The notes: generated by a model from the sequence alone, not told the origin. DNA of 7,674 nucleotides from Akkermansia muciniphila (GCA_945872195.1 CAMBZO010000116.1:1-7674), one strand, 5' to 3'; shown: positions 1-7,674, counted from the first letter of the stretch. A program made the numbers and translations.

Positions 1-84
1 GCCAATTAAACGCAGGCCCGCCCGGAAGACAACTCGCGATTCGTCCTGAATCGGTGGCTTGCTGTTGCCCCTTGCACGCTACGG

Positions 85-1395
85 TCACTTCCCGCCGATG
101 CACCAGAGCGCCTTGTGCGTGCGGATGAGCAGCGCGCCGTCGGCGGGGACGAGGGAGCTGTTCGAGCGCTCGCCCAGCGGGTTCGTCGCGAGCAGTTCGA
201 ACGTGGGGCTGGCCTTGAAGACGAAGCAATCGCCGCCCTGCGTGATGGTGTAGCACTTGCCCTCGGCCAGCAGCACGCTGCTCCAGTTCGCGCCGGTGGC
301 CGTCCCGCCGACGAGGCGCTCGCTCCAGACTTCCTTGCCGGATTGGAGGTTCAGGCACATCGCGGTGCCGGGGTCGTTGTGGATGTAGATGTGGCCCTCG
401 TGGATCACGCCCGAGCCGATGCGCTGCGGCGAACGCGGGTGCTGCCAGAGCCGCTTCGTCGTCGTCACGTCGCCCTCGCCGCCGGCCACGACCGCCAGCG
501 CAGAACCGCCGAAGCCGCTCATCGCCACCACGACTCCGACCGCGTGCATCGGCGAGGTGTAAACGAGCGGGGTCAGGCCCTTGGAGGTCCAGCGTTCCTT
601 GCCCGTCGCGGGGTCGAGCGCGCAGAGACGGTCCGGCCAGGACATGAGCAGGGAGTCGCGGCCACCTTCGTTGATGATGACGGGTGTCGTCCACGAGCCG
701 AGCCATTTGCCACGGGGCGCGGCCTTCTTGTCGTCCTTGGGCGCGTCCTTGGGCGCGGGTGGCGTCCCTCCGGCGTCGCCGCCGGCCTCGTCATTTCGCC
801 AGACGGTCTTGCCAGTCTGCTTGTCCACGGCGAGGAGGTAGGTGGTTTCGCCGGGGCCGAAGTTGAGGAAGCAGAGGTTGCCGTGAATCACCGGCGAGGT
901 GGCCGCGCCCCAGATGTGAATCTGCCGCCCCAGGTCCGTGCGCTTCCAAAGCTCCTTGCCCTCGAGGTCGTAGCAGAACAGCCCGTCGCTCGCGAAGGAC
1001 ACGATGACGCGCTCGCCATCCGTCACCGGCGACGCCGAGCAGAACGGGTTCGTCCCGTGCGTCGGCTCCTTCTCCTTCGTGGTGACGCCGGCCTCCCAGA
1101 GTTGCTTGCCATCGGCGCGGTTCAGGCACAGGAGCGTGCGGCGGTTGCCCACGGGCTGGGTGAGGAAGATGCGCTCGCCCCAGATAATGGGCGTGGAGTT
1201 GCCCGGCTCCGGCAGCGGGATGCGCCAGCGGACATTCTCAGTCTTGCTCCATTTCAAGGGGAGATTCTTCTCCGGGGAGATGCCGTCCGCGTTCGCGCCG
1301 CGCCAGGCGGGCCAGTTGGCGGCGCAGGCCGGCAGGGCGGCAGTGAGCAAAACTGCGGAGAAGGAGAGAGAGGCGAGGCGCAGTTGAGCATTCAT
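85..1395 (-). CDS. Exported PQQ-type beta-propeller repeat protein
   Basis: This 436-residue protein is probably exported to the periplasm or cell surface. Residues 1-25 look like a signal peptide, with a hydrophobic stretch at about 8-23 and an ALPACAA cleavage region; LPAC is a poor lipobox because of the proline. The mature part opens with WPAWRGANADGIS, a phrase I associate with PQQ-like propeller proteins of planctomycetes and verrucomicrobia. Repeated blade motifs of the form 'L-C-L-(N/D)-x-x-(D/S)-G-K-x-x-W' follow near residues 88-100, 139-150, 187-199, 257-269 and 346-357, with degenerate blades near 312-317 and 389-402, so about seven blades are likely. A Gly/Pro/Lys/Asp-rich insert at about 203-229 sits between blades. 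No catalytic residues can be named; the fold may serve protein assembly (BamB-like), scaffolding or an enzyme. The start has no clear Shine-Dalgarno sequence but fits the signal peptide. It lies 67 bp after the transporter gene, so cotranscription is possible. Fold confidence is high; the role is unknown. Confidence 0.9.
   Translation of the reverse strand: MNAQLRLASLSFSAVLLTAALPACAANWPAWRGANADGISPEKNLPLKWSKTENVRWRIPLPEPGNSTPIIWGERIFLTQPVGNRRTLLCLNRADGKQLWEAGVTTKEKEPTHGTNPFCSASPVTDGERVIVSFASDGLFCYDLEGKELWKRTDLGRQIHIWGAATSPVIHGNLCFLNFGPGETTYLLAVDKQTGKTVWRNDEAGGDAGGTPPAPKDAPKDDKKAAPRGKWLGSWTTPVIINEGGRDSLLMSWPDRLCALDPATGKERWTSKGLTPLVYTSPMHAVGVVVAMSGFGGSALAVVAGGEGDVTTTKRLWQHPRSPQRIGSGVIHEGHIYIHNDPGTAMCLNLQSGKEVWSERLVGGTATGANWSSVLLAEGKCYTITQGGDCFVFKASPTFELLATNPLGERSNSSLVPADGALLIRTHKALWCIGGK
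733..756. repeat. Perfect 12-bp tandem duplication inside the beta-propeller gene
   Basis: GTCCTTGGGCGC occurs twice in a row (733-744 and 745-756). On the minus strand this encodes two APKD units within the Gly/Pro/Lys-rich insert of the beta-propeller protein. The unit length is a multiple of three, so copy-number change would keep the reading frame. It looks like replication slippage in a flexible linker between two blades. Confidence 0.85.
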
Positions 1396-1462
1396 GACTT
1401 CAGAGGCAGACGCGGCGGCTCACGGTGTGTTTCAAGGGAACCGGCCGGGATCGATTTTTGGT

Positions 1463-1894
1463 CTAGCGGGGCGCGCCGGTGGCGGGTGGAGCGGGGTTGG
1501 TTTCTTTGCGGTCCTTCGCCTTCTCGGTCCACGTGATGAGGCCGGCGCCGAGCATGATGAGCAGCACCCCAACCCAGCGCATCGGCGGGACTTCCTCATG
1601 GAGAAAGTATTTTGCGGTCAGGGTCGTGAGCACGAAGCCCATCGCGGTCAGCGGCCAGATGAAGCTCACGTCGCTGCGCGAGAGCAGGACGAGCAGGGCC
1701 ACGAAGAAGGCGGCTTCCAAGGCGACGCCGAGTAGGATGTTCGTGTTGCTCGAGCCGGCTTTGACCACGCGCCAGATTTCAGTCGCACTGACGTGTTTGA
1801 TTTCGCCGATTTGTTTGAGGCCCTTGCTGAGGAAGACGACGCCGATGGCTTCGCAGACGAGGCCGGCGATGAGGATGGCGAGGATTTTTGTCAT
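1463..1894 (-). CDS. Small four-helix transporter, SMR/EamA (drug/metabolite transporter) superfamily
   Basis: This 143-residue inner-membrane protein has four predicted membrane helices, near residues 3-24, 50-72, 76-96 and 106-124, followed by a polar Pro/Ala-rich tail. That is the layout of a half-size drug/metabolite transporter working as a dimer, as in EmrE, SugE or the ArnE/ArnF lipid flippase. Helix 1 reads AGLVCEAIGVVF, and its Glu15 matches the position of the essential membrane glutamate of EmrE (Glu14), so cation- or proton-coupled transport is plausible. Helix 3 contains the WPLTAMGFVLTTL stretch and helix 4 the GVLLIMLGAGLI stretch typical of this superfamily. The tail, with ETNPAPPATGAPR, is longer than in EmrE (about 110 residues). 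The substrate is unknown. The gene begins 283 bp after hpnK, separated by an inverted-repeat element, so it may have its own promoter, although I could not identify one. No Shine-Dalgarno sequence is evident. Confidence 0.85.
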   Translation of the reverse strand: MTKILAILIAGLVCEAIGVVFLSKGLKQIGEIKHVSATEIWRVVKAGSSNTNILLGVALEAAFFVALLVLLSRSDVSFIWPLTAMGFVLTTLTAKYFLHEEVPPMRWVGVLLIMLGAGLITWTEKAKDRKETNPAPPATGAPR

Positions 1895-2001
1895 GGGGTT
1901 GGACCGGCTAGGGCCGAATGAAGAGTAGGATGATGATGACGGTTAAGCGGGGAGGATGCAGTTGAAGCGGGCGTTCCCTTTAACCCGAACGCCGAAGTTT
2001 A

Positions 2002-2125
2002 GCCGCGAAAGGGCGCAGAGAACACAAAGGAGCCGAGGTGGAATCGACTGGGACCGGGACGGTTTCCACCCCGACAGTTTTTCTGCCAGTTGCTTGGCTT
2101 TGCGCTCTCTGCGCCCTTTCGCGGC
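2002..2125. repeat. Long inverted-repeat element in the hpnK-transporter gap
   Basis: The arms at 2002-2029 and 2098-2125 are 28 bases each and pair with only two mismatches; the outer 20 bases (GCCGCGAAAGGGCGCAGAGA and its complement) match perfectly. The 68-base spacer holds a second, inner pair, GGTGGAA at 2037-2043 and TTCCACC at 2064-2070. The whole 124-bp element could fold into one long hairpin as RNA or single-stranded DNA. It starts 52 bases after the hpnK stop codon. The arm sequence resembles dispersed intergenic repeats that I recall from environmental GC-rich genomes, so it is probably a mobile or amplified palindromic element. It may also act as a transcription barrier or 3'-end stabiliser for the upstream transcript. 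No U-tract follows it, so it is not a standard intrinsic terminator. The rest of the gap (1895-2001 and 2126-2177) holds no gene I can support. Confidence 0.85.
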
Positions 2126-2177
2126 CATTCCATTTGGAAATTCGGGCTTAATCTTCATCTTGCTCGTAATTCTCCGG

Positions 2178-3017
2178 CTACAAGTCCTGATAGCGAATCA
2201 GCTCGATGCCCAGTTCCTCCACCTGCGCCTTCACGCGCGGGCTGATGAGGGCGTCGAACTCGTGGAGGAACGTGTCGAGGGAGGGATGTGAGTAAAGCTC
2301 GGAGGAGCCCGGGGGCAGGGCGGGCAGCAGCTTGCGGATGAACGCCTCGTCCACGCGCGCGTTTTGCAGCAGGCCGAAGACGTGGTCGGTGCAGCGAATC
2401 TTCGAGCGGGCGAGGATGCGCCGGGCGCGTCGGGCGAGTTGGCTGAAGATGAAGGCGTGGCTCGTGCGGTAGAGCCAGTGGCCGCCCGCGAGCTTGAGAT
2501 TCAGCGCGAACGGGTCGTGCGTGATGCGGAGGTGGCGGATGCCCCACTCCAGCGAACGCGAGACAAGCAGCCTGAACACGGTGGGGTGCAGGTGCAGGTT
2601 CAGGTGGCCGTTGACGTGGTCGAGCGGCAGGCCGGTGGCCTTGAACTTGGCGAGCTGCGCGGCGATTTCGTGCGCGAGTTGGAGCCGCAGCCCGCGGTTG
2701 AAGTAGTAGCGCGTGCCGGTGGCGACGGGGGAGTTGCTGAACTCGCCGCGCGCGTTGACGAGGTCCGGGATTTCCATCGGCCCGGCGGCGGCCGTGCCGC
2801 AGATGAGGGTGAGGTGCAGGCCGACTCCGAGGGTGGGGTTTTGTTTTGCCAGCTCGACGGCCTCGGCGAAGGCGTCGCCGTTCACCATGAGGCTGGCCGT
2901 GGTGAGGATGCCTTCGCGATGCGCGCGGATGACGGCTTGGTTGATGGAGCGGGAGCGACCGAAGTCGTCGGCGTTGACGATGAGACGGCGGGGGGAGGGT
3001 GCTTGCTCAGACGCCAT
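2178..3017 (-). CDS. hpnK: ChbG/HpnK-family carbohydrate deacetylase, probably hopanoid-associated HpnK
   Basis: This 279-residue protein belongs to the YdjC/ChbG deacetylase family, metal-dependent enzymes that remove N-acetyl groups from amino sugars. The N-terminus carries RLIVNADDFGRS (residues 11-22), with the metal-site aspartates at 17-18. GVGLHLTL follows (His68), then DHVNGHLNLHLHP (133-145; His138, His142 and His144), and ELYSHPS near the C-terminus. The HVNGHLNLHLHP form and the overall length fit the HpnK branch, which deacetylates N-acetylglucosaminyl bacteriohopanetetrol during production of extended hopanoids. The branch assignment is from memory of the family and is supported by the adjoining hpnD. 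The ATG lies inside the end of hpnD with an 11-bp overlap (ATGGCGTCTGA), so translation is likely coupled and this start is secure. There is no signal peptide, so the protein is probably cytoplasmic. A general glycan deacetylase is the main alternative. Confidence 0.85.
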   Translation of the reverse strand: MASEQAPSPRRLIVNADDFGRSRSINQAVIRAHREGILTTASLMVNGDAFAEAVELAKQNPTLGVGLHLTLICGTAAAGPMEIPDLVNARGEFSNSPVATGTRYYFNRGLRLQLAHEIAAQLAKFKATGLPLDHVNGHLNLHLHPTVFRLLVSRSLEWGIRHLRITHDPFALNLKLAGGHWLYRTSHAFIFSQLARRARRILARSKIRCTDHVFGLLQNARVDEAFIRKLLPALPPGSSELYSHPSLDTFLHEFDALISPRVKAQVEELGIELIRYQDL

Positions 3018-3879
3018 AGTTCGGCGCGAGCGCGCCAGTGGCAGAGCGATACCAAGTGCGCAGGATGAGGGCGAGCTTTTGCAGTTTGTGCAGCTTGGTG
3101 GGCGTCACGGCGAGCACAGGGAAGTCGTGGTGCTCGAGCTTGAGAAGCAGTTGCCAATACACGGCGCCCATCAGCTCGGCTGCGACCATGGCCTTGCGGT
3201 CCTCGGGCGGCAGGGTGGCGCGGGCGCGGGCGTAGTGATGGCGGGCGCGGCTGGCGGTGGCCTGTGCCAGCTTGCGGAAACGCGGGCTGAACTCTCCGGC
3301 GAGAATCTCGGCCTCGGTGACTTGGTGGTGCTTCAGCTCGGCGAGCGGCAGGTAAATGCGACCGCGGGCGGCGTCGTTGCCCACGTCGCGGAGGATGTTG
3401 GTGAGCTGAAGCGCCTGGCCGAGGTGGATGGCGTAGTCGCGACAGGCGGGGCTGGTGTGGCCGAAGATTTCGATGCTCAACAGCCCGACGACGGAGGCGA
3501 CACGATAGCAGTAGTGCTCGAGTTCCTCCCACGTCTCGTAGCGGGTCACCTCGAGGTCCATCTCGACGCCGCGGATGAGTTCATCGAACAGGGAGAAAGG
3601 CATCCGGTGCGCGGCGATGAAGTGCTGCAACTCGCGGTTGACGGGGAACTGCGGCTGGCCGCTGTCGCAGGCGGTGCGGATGTCGGTGCGCCACTCGGCC
3701 AGGCGGATGCGGCGCTGCTCCAGCGGCACGCTTTCCTCGTCCGCCACATCGTCCACCTCACGGCAGAAGGCGTAGAGCGCGCTCATGCCGGCGCGCTTTT
3801 CCTTCGGCAGCATGATGAAGGCGAGCGCGAGGTTCGACGCGCTGCGCTGGGTGATTTGCTCGCTGACGGGCGGGGTCAT
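3007..3879 (-). CDS. hpnD: Squalene/phytoene synthase family protein, probably presqualene diphosphate synthase HpnD
   Basis: This 290-residue protein belongs to the squalene/phytoene synthase family, which joins two prenyl diphosphates head to head. Both aspartate-rich Mg-diphosphate motifs are intact: DDVAD at 43-47 (in YAFCREVDDVADE) and DVGND at 165-169 (in LTNILRDVGNDAARGRIYL). The YCYRVASVVGLL stretch at 123-134 and VEMDLEVTRY at 105-114 are also typical. HpnD converts two farnesyl diphosphates to presqualene diphosphate, which HpnC and HpnE take on to squalene for hopanoids. The overlap with an HpnK-type gene favours HpnD over a carotenoid CrtB. I chose the ATG at 3879. The frame is open to 4044, but those 55 extra codons are Arg/Pro/His-rich, run over the neighbouring gene and translate a heptad repeat (PFRIPHSPFRIA), so they are unlikely to be protein. 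There is no Shine-Dalgarno sequence: the repeats end five bases before the start codon. hpnC, hpnE and shc are not in the window. Confidence 0.88.
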   Translation of the reverse strand: MTPPVSEQITQRSASNLALAFIMLPKEKRAGMSALYAFCREVDDVADEESVPLEQRRIRLAEWRTDIRTACDSGQPQFPVNRELQHFIAAHRMPFSLFDELIRGVEMDLEVTRYETWEELEHYCYRVASVVGLLSIEIFGHTSPACRDYAIHLGQALQLTNILRDVGNDAARGRIYLPLAELKHHQVTEAEILAGEFSPRFRKLAQATASRARHHYARARATLPPEDRKAMVAAELMGAVYWQLLLKLEHHDFPVLAVTPTKLHKLQKLALILRTWYRSATGALAPNYGV

Positions 3880-3884
3880 TGCAA

Positions 3885-3919
3885 TGCGGAATGGCGAGTG
3901 CGGAATGCGGAATGGGGCA
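3885..3919. repeat. Five tandem 7-bp repeats in front of hpnD
   Basis: On the plus strand the tract reads as heptads TGCGGAA, TGGCGAG, TGCGGAA, TGCGGAA, TGGGGCA: three perfect units and two variants. A further isolated TGCGGAG lies at 3935-3941, out of register. On the coding strand this is an ATTCCGC-type satellite ending five bases before the hpnD ATG, where a ribosome-binding site would normally sit. I recall similar TGCGGAA/TGCGGAG heptads as dispersed intergenic repeats in verrucomicrobial genomes, often translated into spurious 'RNAEWGMRNAE' or 'FRIPHSPFRI' peptides. The tract occupies over half of the 64-bp gap between the small membrane protein gene and hpnD. Confidence 0.8.
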
Positions 3920-3943
3920 TCGCGTTCGGTCGGGTGCGGAGTC

Positions 3944-4203
3944 TCATGACTGCCGAGGTGGGGGAAGGCCGCCGGTCTCCGCCAGCGTCGGGTTGCGCGG
4001 GCGGTGTGCCATGCGCTTGCGCTGGCGGCGACGCGAGAATGCAAACACGAGGATCATCGGAATCGCGACGAGCAGCGCAGCCCAGAAGATGGGCAGGCCC
4101 TGTCCATCCGGACCGCCGCCGGGCCGGACGGCTCCGGGGTCCAAGATTTCAGGCGGCAGAATTTCCGCCGCGAGCAGGATGGGAAAGCTCTCGGCCATGC
4201 GCG

Positions 4204-4207
<4 letters not shown>
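3944..4207 (-). CDS. Small single-pass membrane protein of unknown function
   Basis: I do not recognise this 87-residue protein. Residues 1-22 are mildly hydrophobic (ESFPILLAAEILPPEIL), residues 23-37 are Pro/Gly-rich, and residues 39-57 (LPIFWAALLVAIPMILVFA) form a clear membrane helix. The helix is followed at once by a basic cluster, RRRQRKR (59-65), and a Pro-rich polar tail. The positive-inside rule puts the C-terminus in the cytoplasm and the short N-terminus outside. The ATG overlaps the stop codon of the response regulator gene in an ATGA, so it is likely translated by coupling, which argues that it is a real gene. hpnD follows 64 bp downstream. The position invites the idea of an accessory subunit or regulator for the neighbouring sensor kinase or for lipid synthesis, but no motif supports a specific role. 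Confidence 0.65.
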
Positions 4208-5615
<1,408 letters not shown>

Positions 5616-5619
<4 letters not shown>

Positions 5620-7160
5620 GCGGCGGCGGTCATGGTTGTTTTCGGCGGAAAGGTTAGGGTGAAGGTGGTGCCCTTTCCAAGCGTGGATTCCATCACGACC
5701 TTGCCGCCGTAAATCTCCGTGTTGTGCCGCACTATCGCCAGCCCAAGGCCCGTGCCCTTTTCCTTCGTGGAGAAATACGGCTCGAAAATGTTTGCGCGCT
5801 GGTAATCCGGGATGCCCGGGCCGTCGTCGCTGATGGAGATCACGACGCTGCCCTGCGCGTCGAGTCGCACGCCCACGTCGATGCGGCCCTTGCTGTTCAA
5901 GGCGTCGCGGGCGTTGGCCAGCAGGTTGACGAGCGCCTCGCGCAAGTGCGCGCGCTGCATGAGCAGGGGCGGGAAGTTATCCGCGCATGTGATCTGGATG
6001 TTCACCTCGTGCTGCAGCGCCGGGGGAAAGACGCGCTGGAGCGCGTTGTCCACTTCTTCCCGCACGTCGAGCCGTTCCACGCGGCCCTCGGCCAGTTGCG
6101 CGTAGCCCATCAACTCCGTGAGGATGCGGTCAGACCGGCCGACCTCCTCGCGGATCATGTCCAACTGCTGAAGCGCGGCGGGCTTCGCGTCCCCGAGCGA
6201 CCGCTGGAGGCTGAACGCGGCGTTGTTGATGATGGCCAGCGGGTTCTTCAACTGGTGCGCGATCTCCGCCGCCAGCCGCCCGGTGGAGCGCAGTTGTTCC
6301 TGCCGGGTGTTGAACTCGCGCGCCTCCTCCTGCGCCTCGAGGTGCCGATCCCCGAGGACGTTGATCCCGTAGCAAGAAACGGCGAGCAGCAGCAGCAGCG
6401 CGACACGGCTGAAGAGCAGTTGCAAGGCGTTGCGGTCGGACAAACTGGTGATGGCGAGCAGCAGGGCCTGGCCGACTTCGAGTTGCTGGTCGCCGGTGTC
6501 GGGCTTCTGCCGTCGCTTCTTCAAATCAATGGACTTGGCATTTAATGCTGGGGCGTTCGTTCGCACGCTACCAGTCGCAACAGGAGACAAGAGGGCTGGT
6601 TGTGCAAGAACTGGAGTTTCCTCGTCCCAGTTGAGTTCATGGAGCGTGAGGTCCAACAGGCCGGCGACGAGGTAGCACAGAATGAGAAGGAGGTTGACCG
6701 CGATTTGTAGCCGGACGCGGGTGATGCTTACGGAAATGCGGATGACCAGCACGAGGAACACCCAGTAGAGAGTGCTCTCAAGGCCGCCGGTGATGACGAT
6801 GAGCAACGACACGAACGCGCCGTCCACGATGTTGATCAGAAACACCGACCACTGCACCAAGCTCACCGGGAGGTAGTCCATTGCCAGTATGATGGACCCG
6901 ATGATGACGTTGGCCGCGAGATAGGCGCGGAAGGCTTTACGGACGGTCTCGATGTCCGTGTCCCCGAGTGCCGGCACGCCTTCGAACCAGTCGGAGAGGA
7001 GGAGCAGGTATGTTAGGCCGCTGAGGAGGATGACCTTGATCGTCAGGCACACGTCGCGCTCCATGAAGCGGATGCGGTCGGACTGCTGCTCCGGCGAAAC
7101 TGCGGGGGCCTTGAACAAGCTCGCGAGCAGCTTCGCCTTGGGAGAGCGCAGGAGCGGCAT
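5616..7160 (-). CDS. Membrane sensor histidine kinase, partner of the NtrC-type regulator
   Basis: This 514-residue inner-membrane kinase has about six membrane helices, near residues 40-57, 80-96, 101-124, 129-146, 150-172 and 248-268. A 75-residue polar loop (173-247) separates helices 5 and 6. A short helical linker (271-295) leads to the phospho-acceptor box AEIAHQLKNPLAIINN, with His302. The catalytic domain has the N box (LREALVNLLANARDAL, Asn412 and Asn416), G1 DDGPGIP (445-451), F box FEPYFSTKEKG and G2 GTGLGLA (469-475). The residue after the histidine is Gln303, where most HisKA kinases have Glu or Asp. No PAS, GAF or HAMP domain is visible, so the signal is probably sensed in or at the membrane. 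The six-helix plan resembles PilS, but no PAS domain follows. The gene starts four bases after coaC and overlaps the regulator by ATGA, so it is part of a tight operon. The signal is unknown. Confidence 0.93.
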
Positions 7161-7164
7161 GGCG

Positions 7165-7674
7165 TTACTTCAGCAGTTTCAAGGTTTCCGCGACAATGCC
7201 CGCCACGTCCCATAGCCGTCCCAGCCCCTCGTAGCCGCAGGATAACATCCCTTCCTCCGGCCCGATGAACCGCGCGCCGCGCTGTTGGAGCGTGCGGACG
7301 TTTGCCTGCGTCGCCGCGTGCAGCCACATCTTGCCGTTCATCGCGGGGGCGAGGAGCAGCTTGGCTTTCGGGTTCAAGGCCAGCGCGATGCACGTCAACG
7401 CGTCGTCCGCGTGACCGTGCGCCAGCTTCGCCAGACAGTTCGCCGTGGCGGGCGCGATGAGCAGCACATCCGCCTCGTCCGCCAGCCGGATGTGCGTCGG
7501 TTGCCAGCCCTCCTCTTCGTCATACAAGTCCGTCACCACCGCGTGTCGCGAGAGAGTCTTGAACGGCAGCGGCGTGATGAACTTCTGCGCGTCGGCGGTC
7601 ATCACCACGCGCACATCGCAGCCGGCCTTTACGAGCTGGCTGCACAAATCCGCCGCCTTGTAAGCCGCGATGGA
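7165..7674 (-). CDS. coaC: Phosphopantothenoylcysteine decarboxylase, stand-alone CoaC flavoprotein (5' end outside the window)
   Basis: The 169 visible residues begin SIAAYKAADLCSQLVKAG, close to the usual N-terminal GSIAAYKA flavin-binding segment, so only a dozen or so residues are missing beyond the window edge. CoaC is an FMN enzyme that decarboxylates 4'-phosphopantothenoylcysteine in coenzyme A synthesis. Its signature parts are all here (numbering from the first visible residue): catalytic His61 in THIRLADEADVLLIAPATAN, the PAMNGKMW loop with Asn113, and GMLSCGYEGLGRL with Cys146, matching E. coli His75, Asn125 and Cys158. The protein stops right after this domain (ETLKLLK, then TAA). 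In E. coli and many bacteria the CoaB ligase domain is fused at this point, but here the next gene, four bases on, is the sensor kinase. CoaB must therefore be encoded elsewhere, or this is a related flavoprotein decarboxylase (EpiD/LanD type). The close match to CoaC motifs favours the former. Confidence 0.9.
   Translation of the reverse strand, partial: SIAAYKAADLCSQLVKAGCDVRVVMTADAQKFITPLPFKTLSRHAVVTDLYDEEEGWQPTHIRLADEADVLLIAPATANCLAKLAHGHADDALTCIALALNPKAKLLLAPAMNGKMWLHAATQANVRTLQQRGARFIGPEEGMLSCGYEGLGRLWDVAGIVAETLKLLK

Noticed and set aside
37..53. A small hairpin (CGATTC-GTCCT-GAATCG) downstream of the beta-propeller gene as a terminator
   Set aside because: The stem is only 6 bp, and no U-tract follows in the direction of transcription.
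115..1536. A 473-codon open frame on the plus strand
   Set aside because: It is antisense to the beta-propeller gene, has biased Arg/Ala/Gly composition and no domain. It is a shadow of that gene's codon use.
2072..2090. A sigma-54-like promoter on the minus strand (CTGGCAGAAAAACTGTC) ahead of the transporter gene
   Set aside because: The -24 GG element is good, but the -12 element has GT instead of the near-invariant GC. It also lies inside the spacer of the inverted repeat, about 180 bases from the start codon.
1943..2158. A 71-codon minus-strand open frame in the hpnK-transporter gap
   Set aside because: It runs straight through both arms of the inverted repeat, and much of its sequence (GRRERKAKQL, LLCVLCALSRLNFG) is just the translated repeat. 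Such peptides are common spurious calls.
3935..3952. A short stem (AGTC/GACT) at the stop codon of the small membrane protein gene
   Set aside because: Four base pairs are too few to be meaningful, and no U-tract follows.
3880..4044. A 55-codon N-terminal extension of hpnD
   Set aside because: It overlaps the small membrane protein gene, is Arg/His/Pro-rich, translates the heptad repeat and is not part of the squalene synthase fold.

Overview
The window is GC-rich bacterial DNA, and every gene I can support lies on the minus strand, so transcription runs from high to low coordinates. The probable source is a member of the Planctomycetota-Verrucomicrobiota-Chlamydiota group, most likely Verrucomicrobiota. 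The grounds are an exported PQQ-type beta-propeller protein beginning with a WPAWRG motif, bacterial hopanoid/squalene genes, heptameric and 'CGCGAAAGGGCGCAGAGA'-type intergenic repeats of the kind I recall from such genomes, and gene starts with no clear Shine-Dalgarno sequence. This placement is inference; no rRNA or marker gene is present to confirm it.

Layout in transcription order. (1) 7674-7165: the C-terminal part of a stand-alone phosphopantothenoylcysteine decarboxylase (CoaC), cut by the window edge. (2) 7160-5616: a sensor histidine kinase with about six membrane segments, four bases after coaC. (3) 5619-4204: an NtrC-type sigma-54 response regulator, overlapping the kinase by ATGA. 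(4) 4207-3944: an 87-residue one-pass membrane protein of unknown function, overlapping the regulator by ATGA. (5) 3879-3007: a squalene/phytoene synthase family protein, best called HpnD, after a 64-bp gap holding five 7-bp repeats. (6) 3017-2178: a ChbG/HpnK-family deacetylase overlapping hpnD by 11 bp. (7) A 283-bp gene-free gap containing a 124-bp inverted-repeat element. (8) 1894-1463: a small four-helix transporter of the SMR/EamA type. (9) 1395-85: the exported beta-propeller protein. Positions 1-84 hold no gene and no convincing terminator.

How they may work together. Genes 1-4 are packed tightly enough to be one operon, and hpnD-hpnK probably belongs to the same transcript. HpnD makes presqualene diphosphate for squalene and hopanoid synthesis. 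HpnK-type enzymes deacetylate an N-acetylglucosaminyl hopanoid. The small transporter downstream could handle a lipid or cationic substrate. The suggestive feature is the placement of a complete sigma-54 two-component system and an uncharacterised small membrane protein directly ahead of hopanoid-lipid genes. A link between envelope sensing and hopanoid synthesis is a reasonable hypothesis but is not shown by the sequence. I see no CRISPR array, tRNA, rRNA, phage gene or transposase. Long open frames on the plus strand (for example 2713-5283) are antisense shadows of the genes above.
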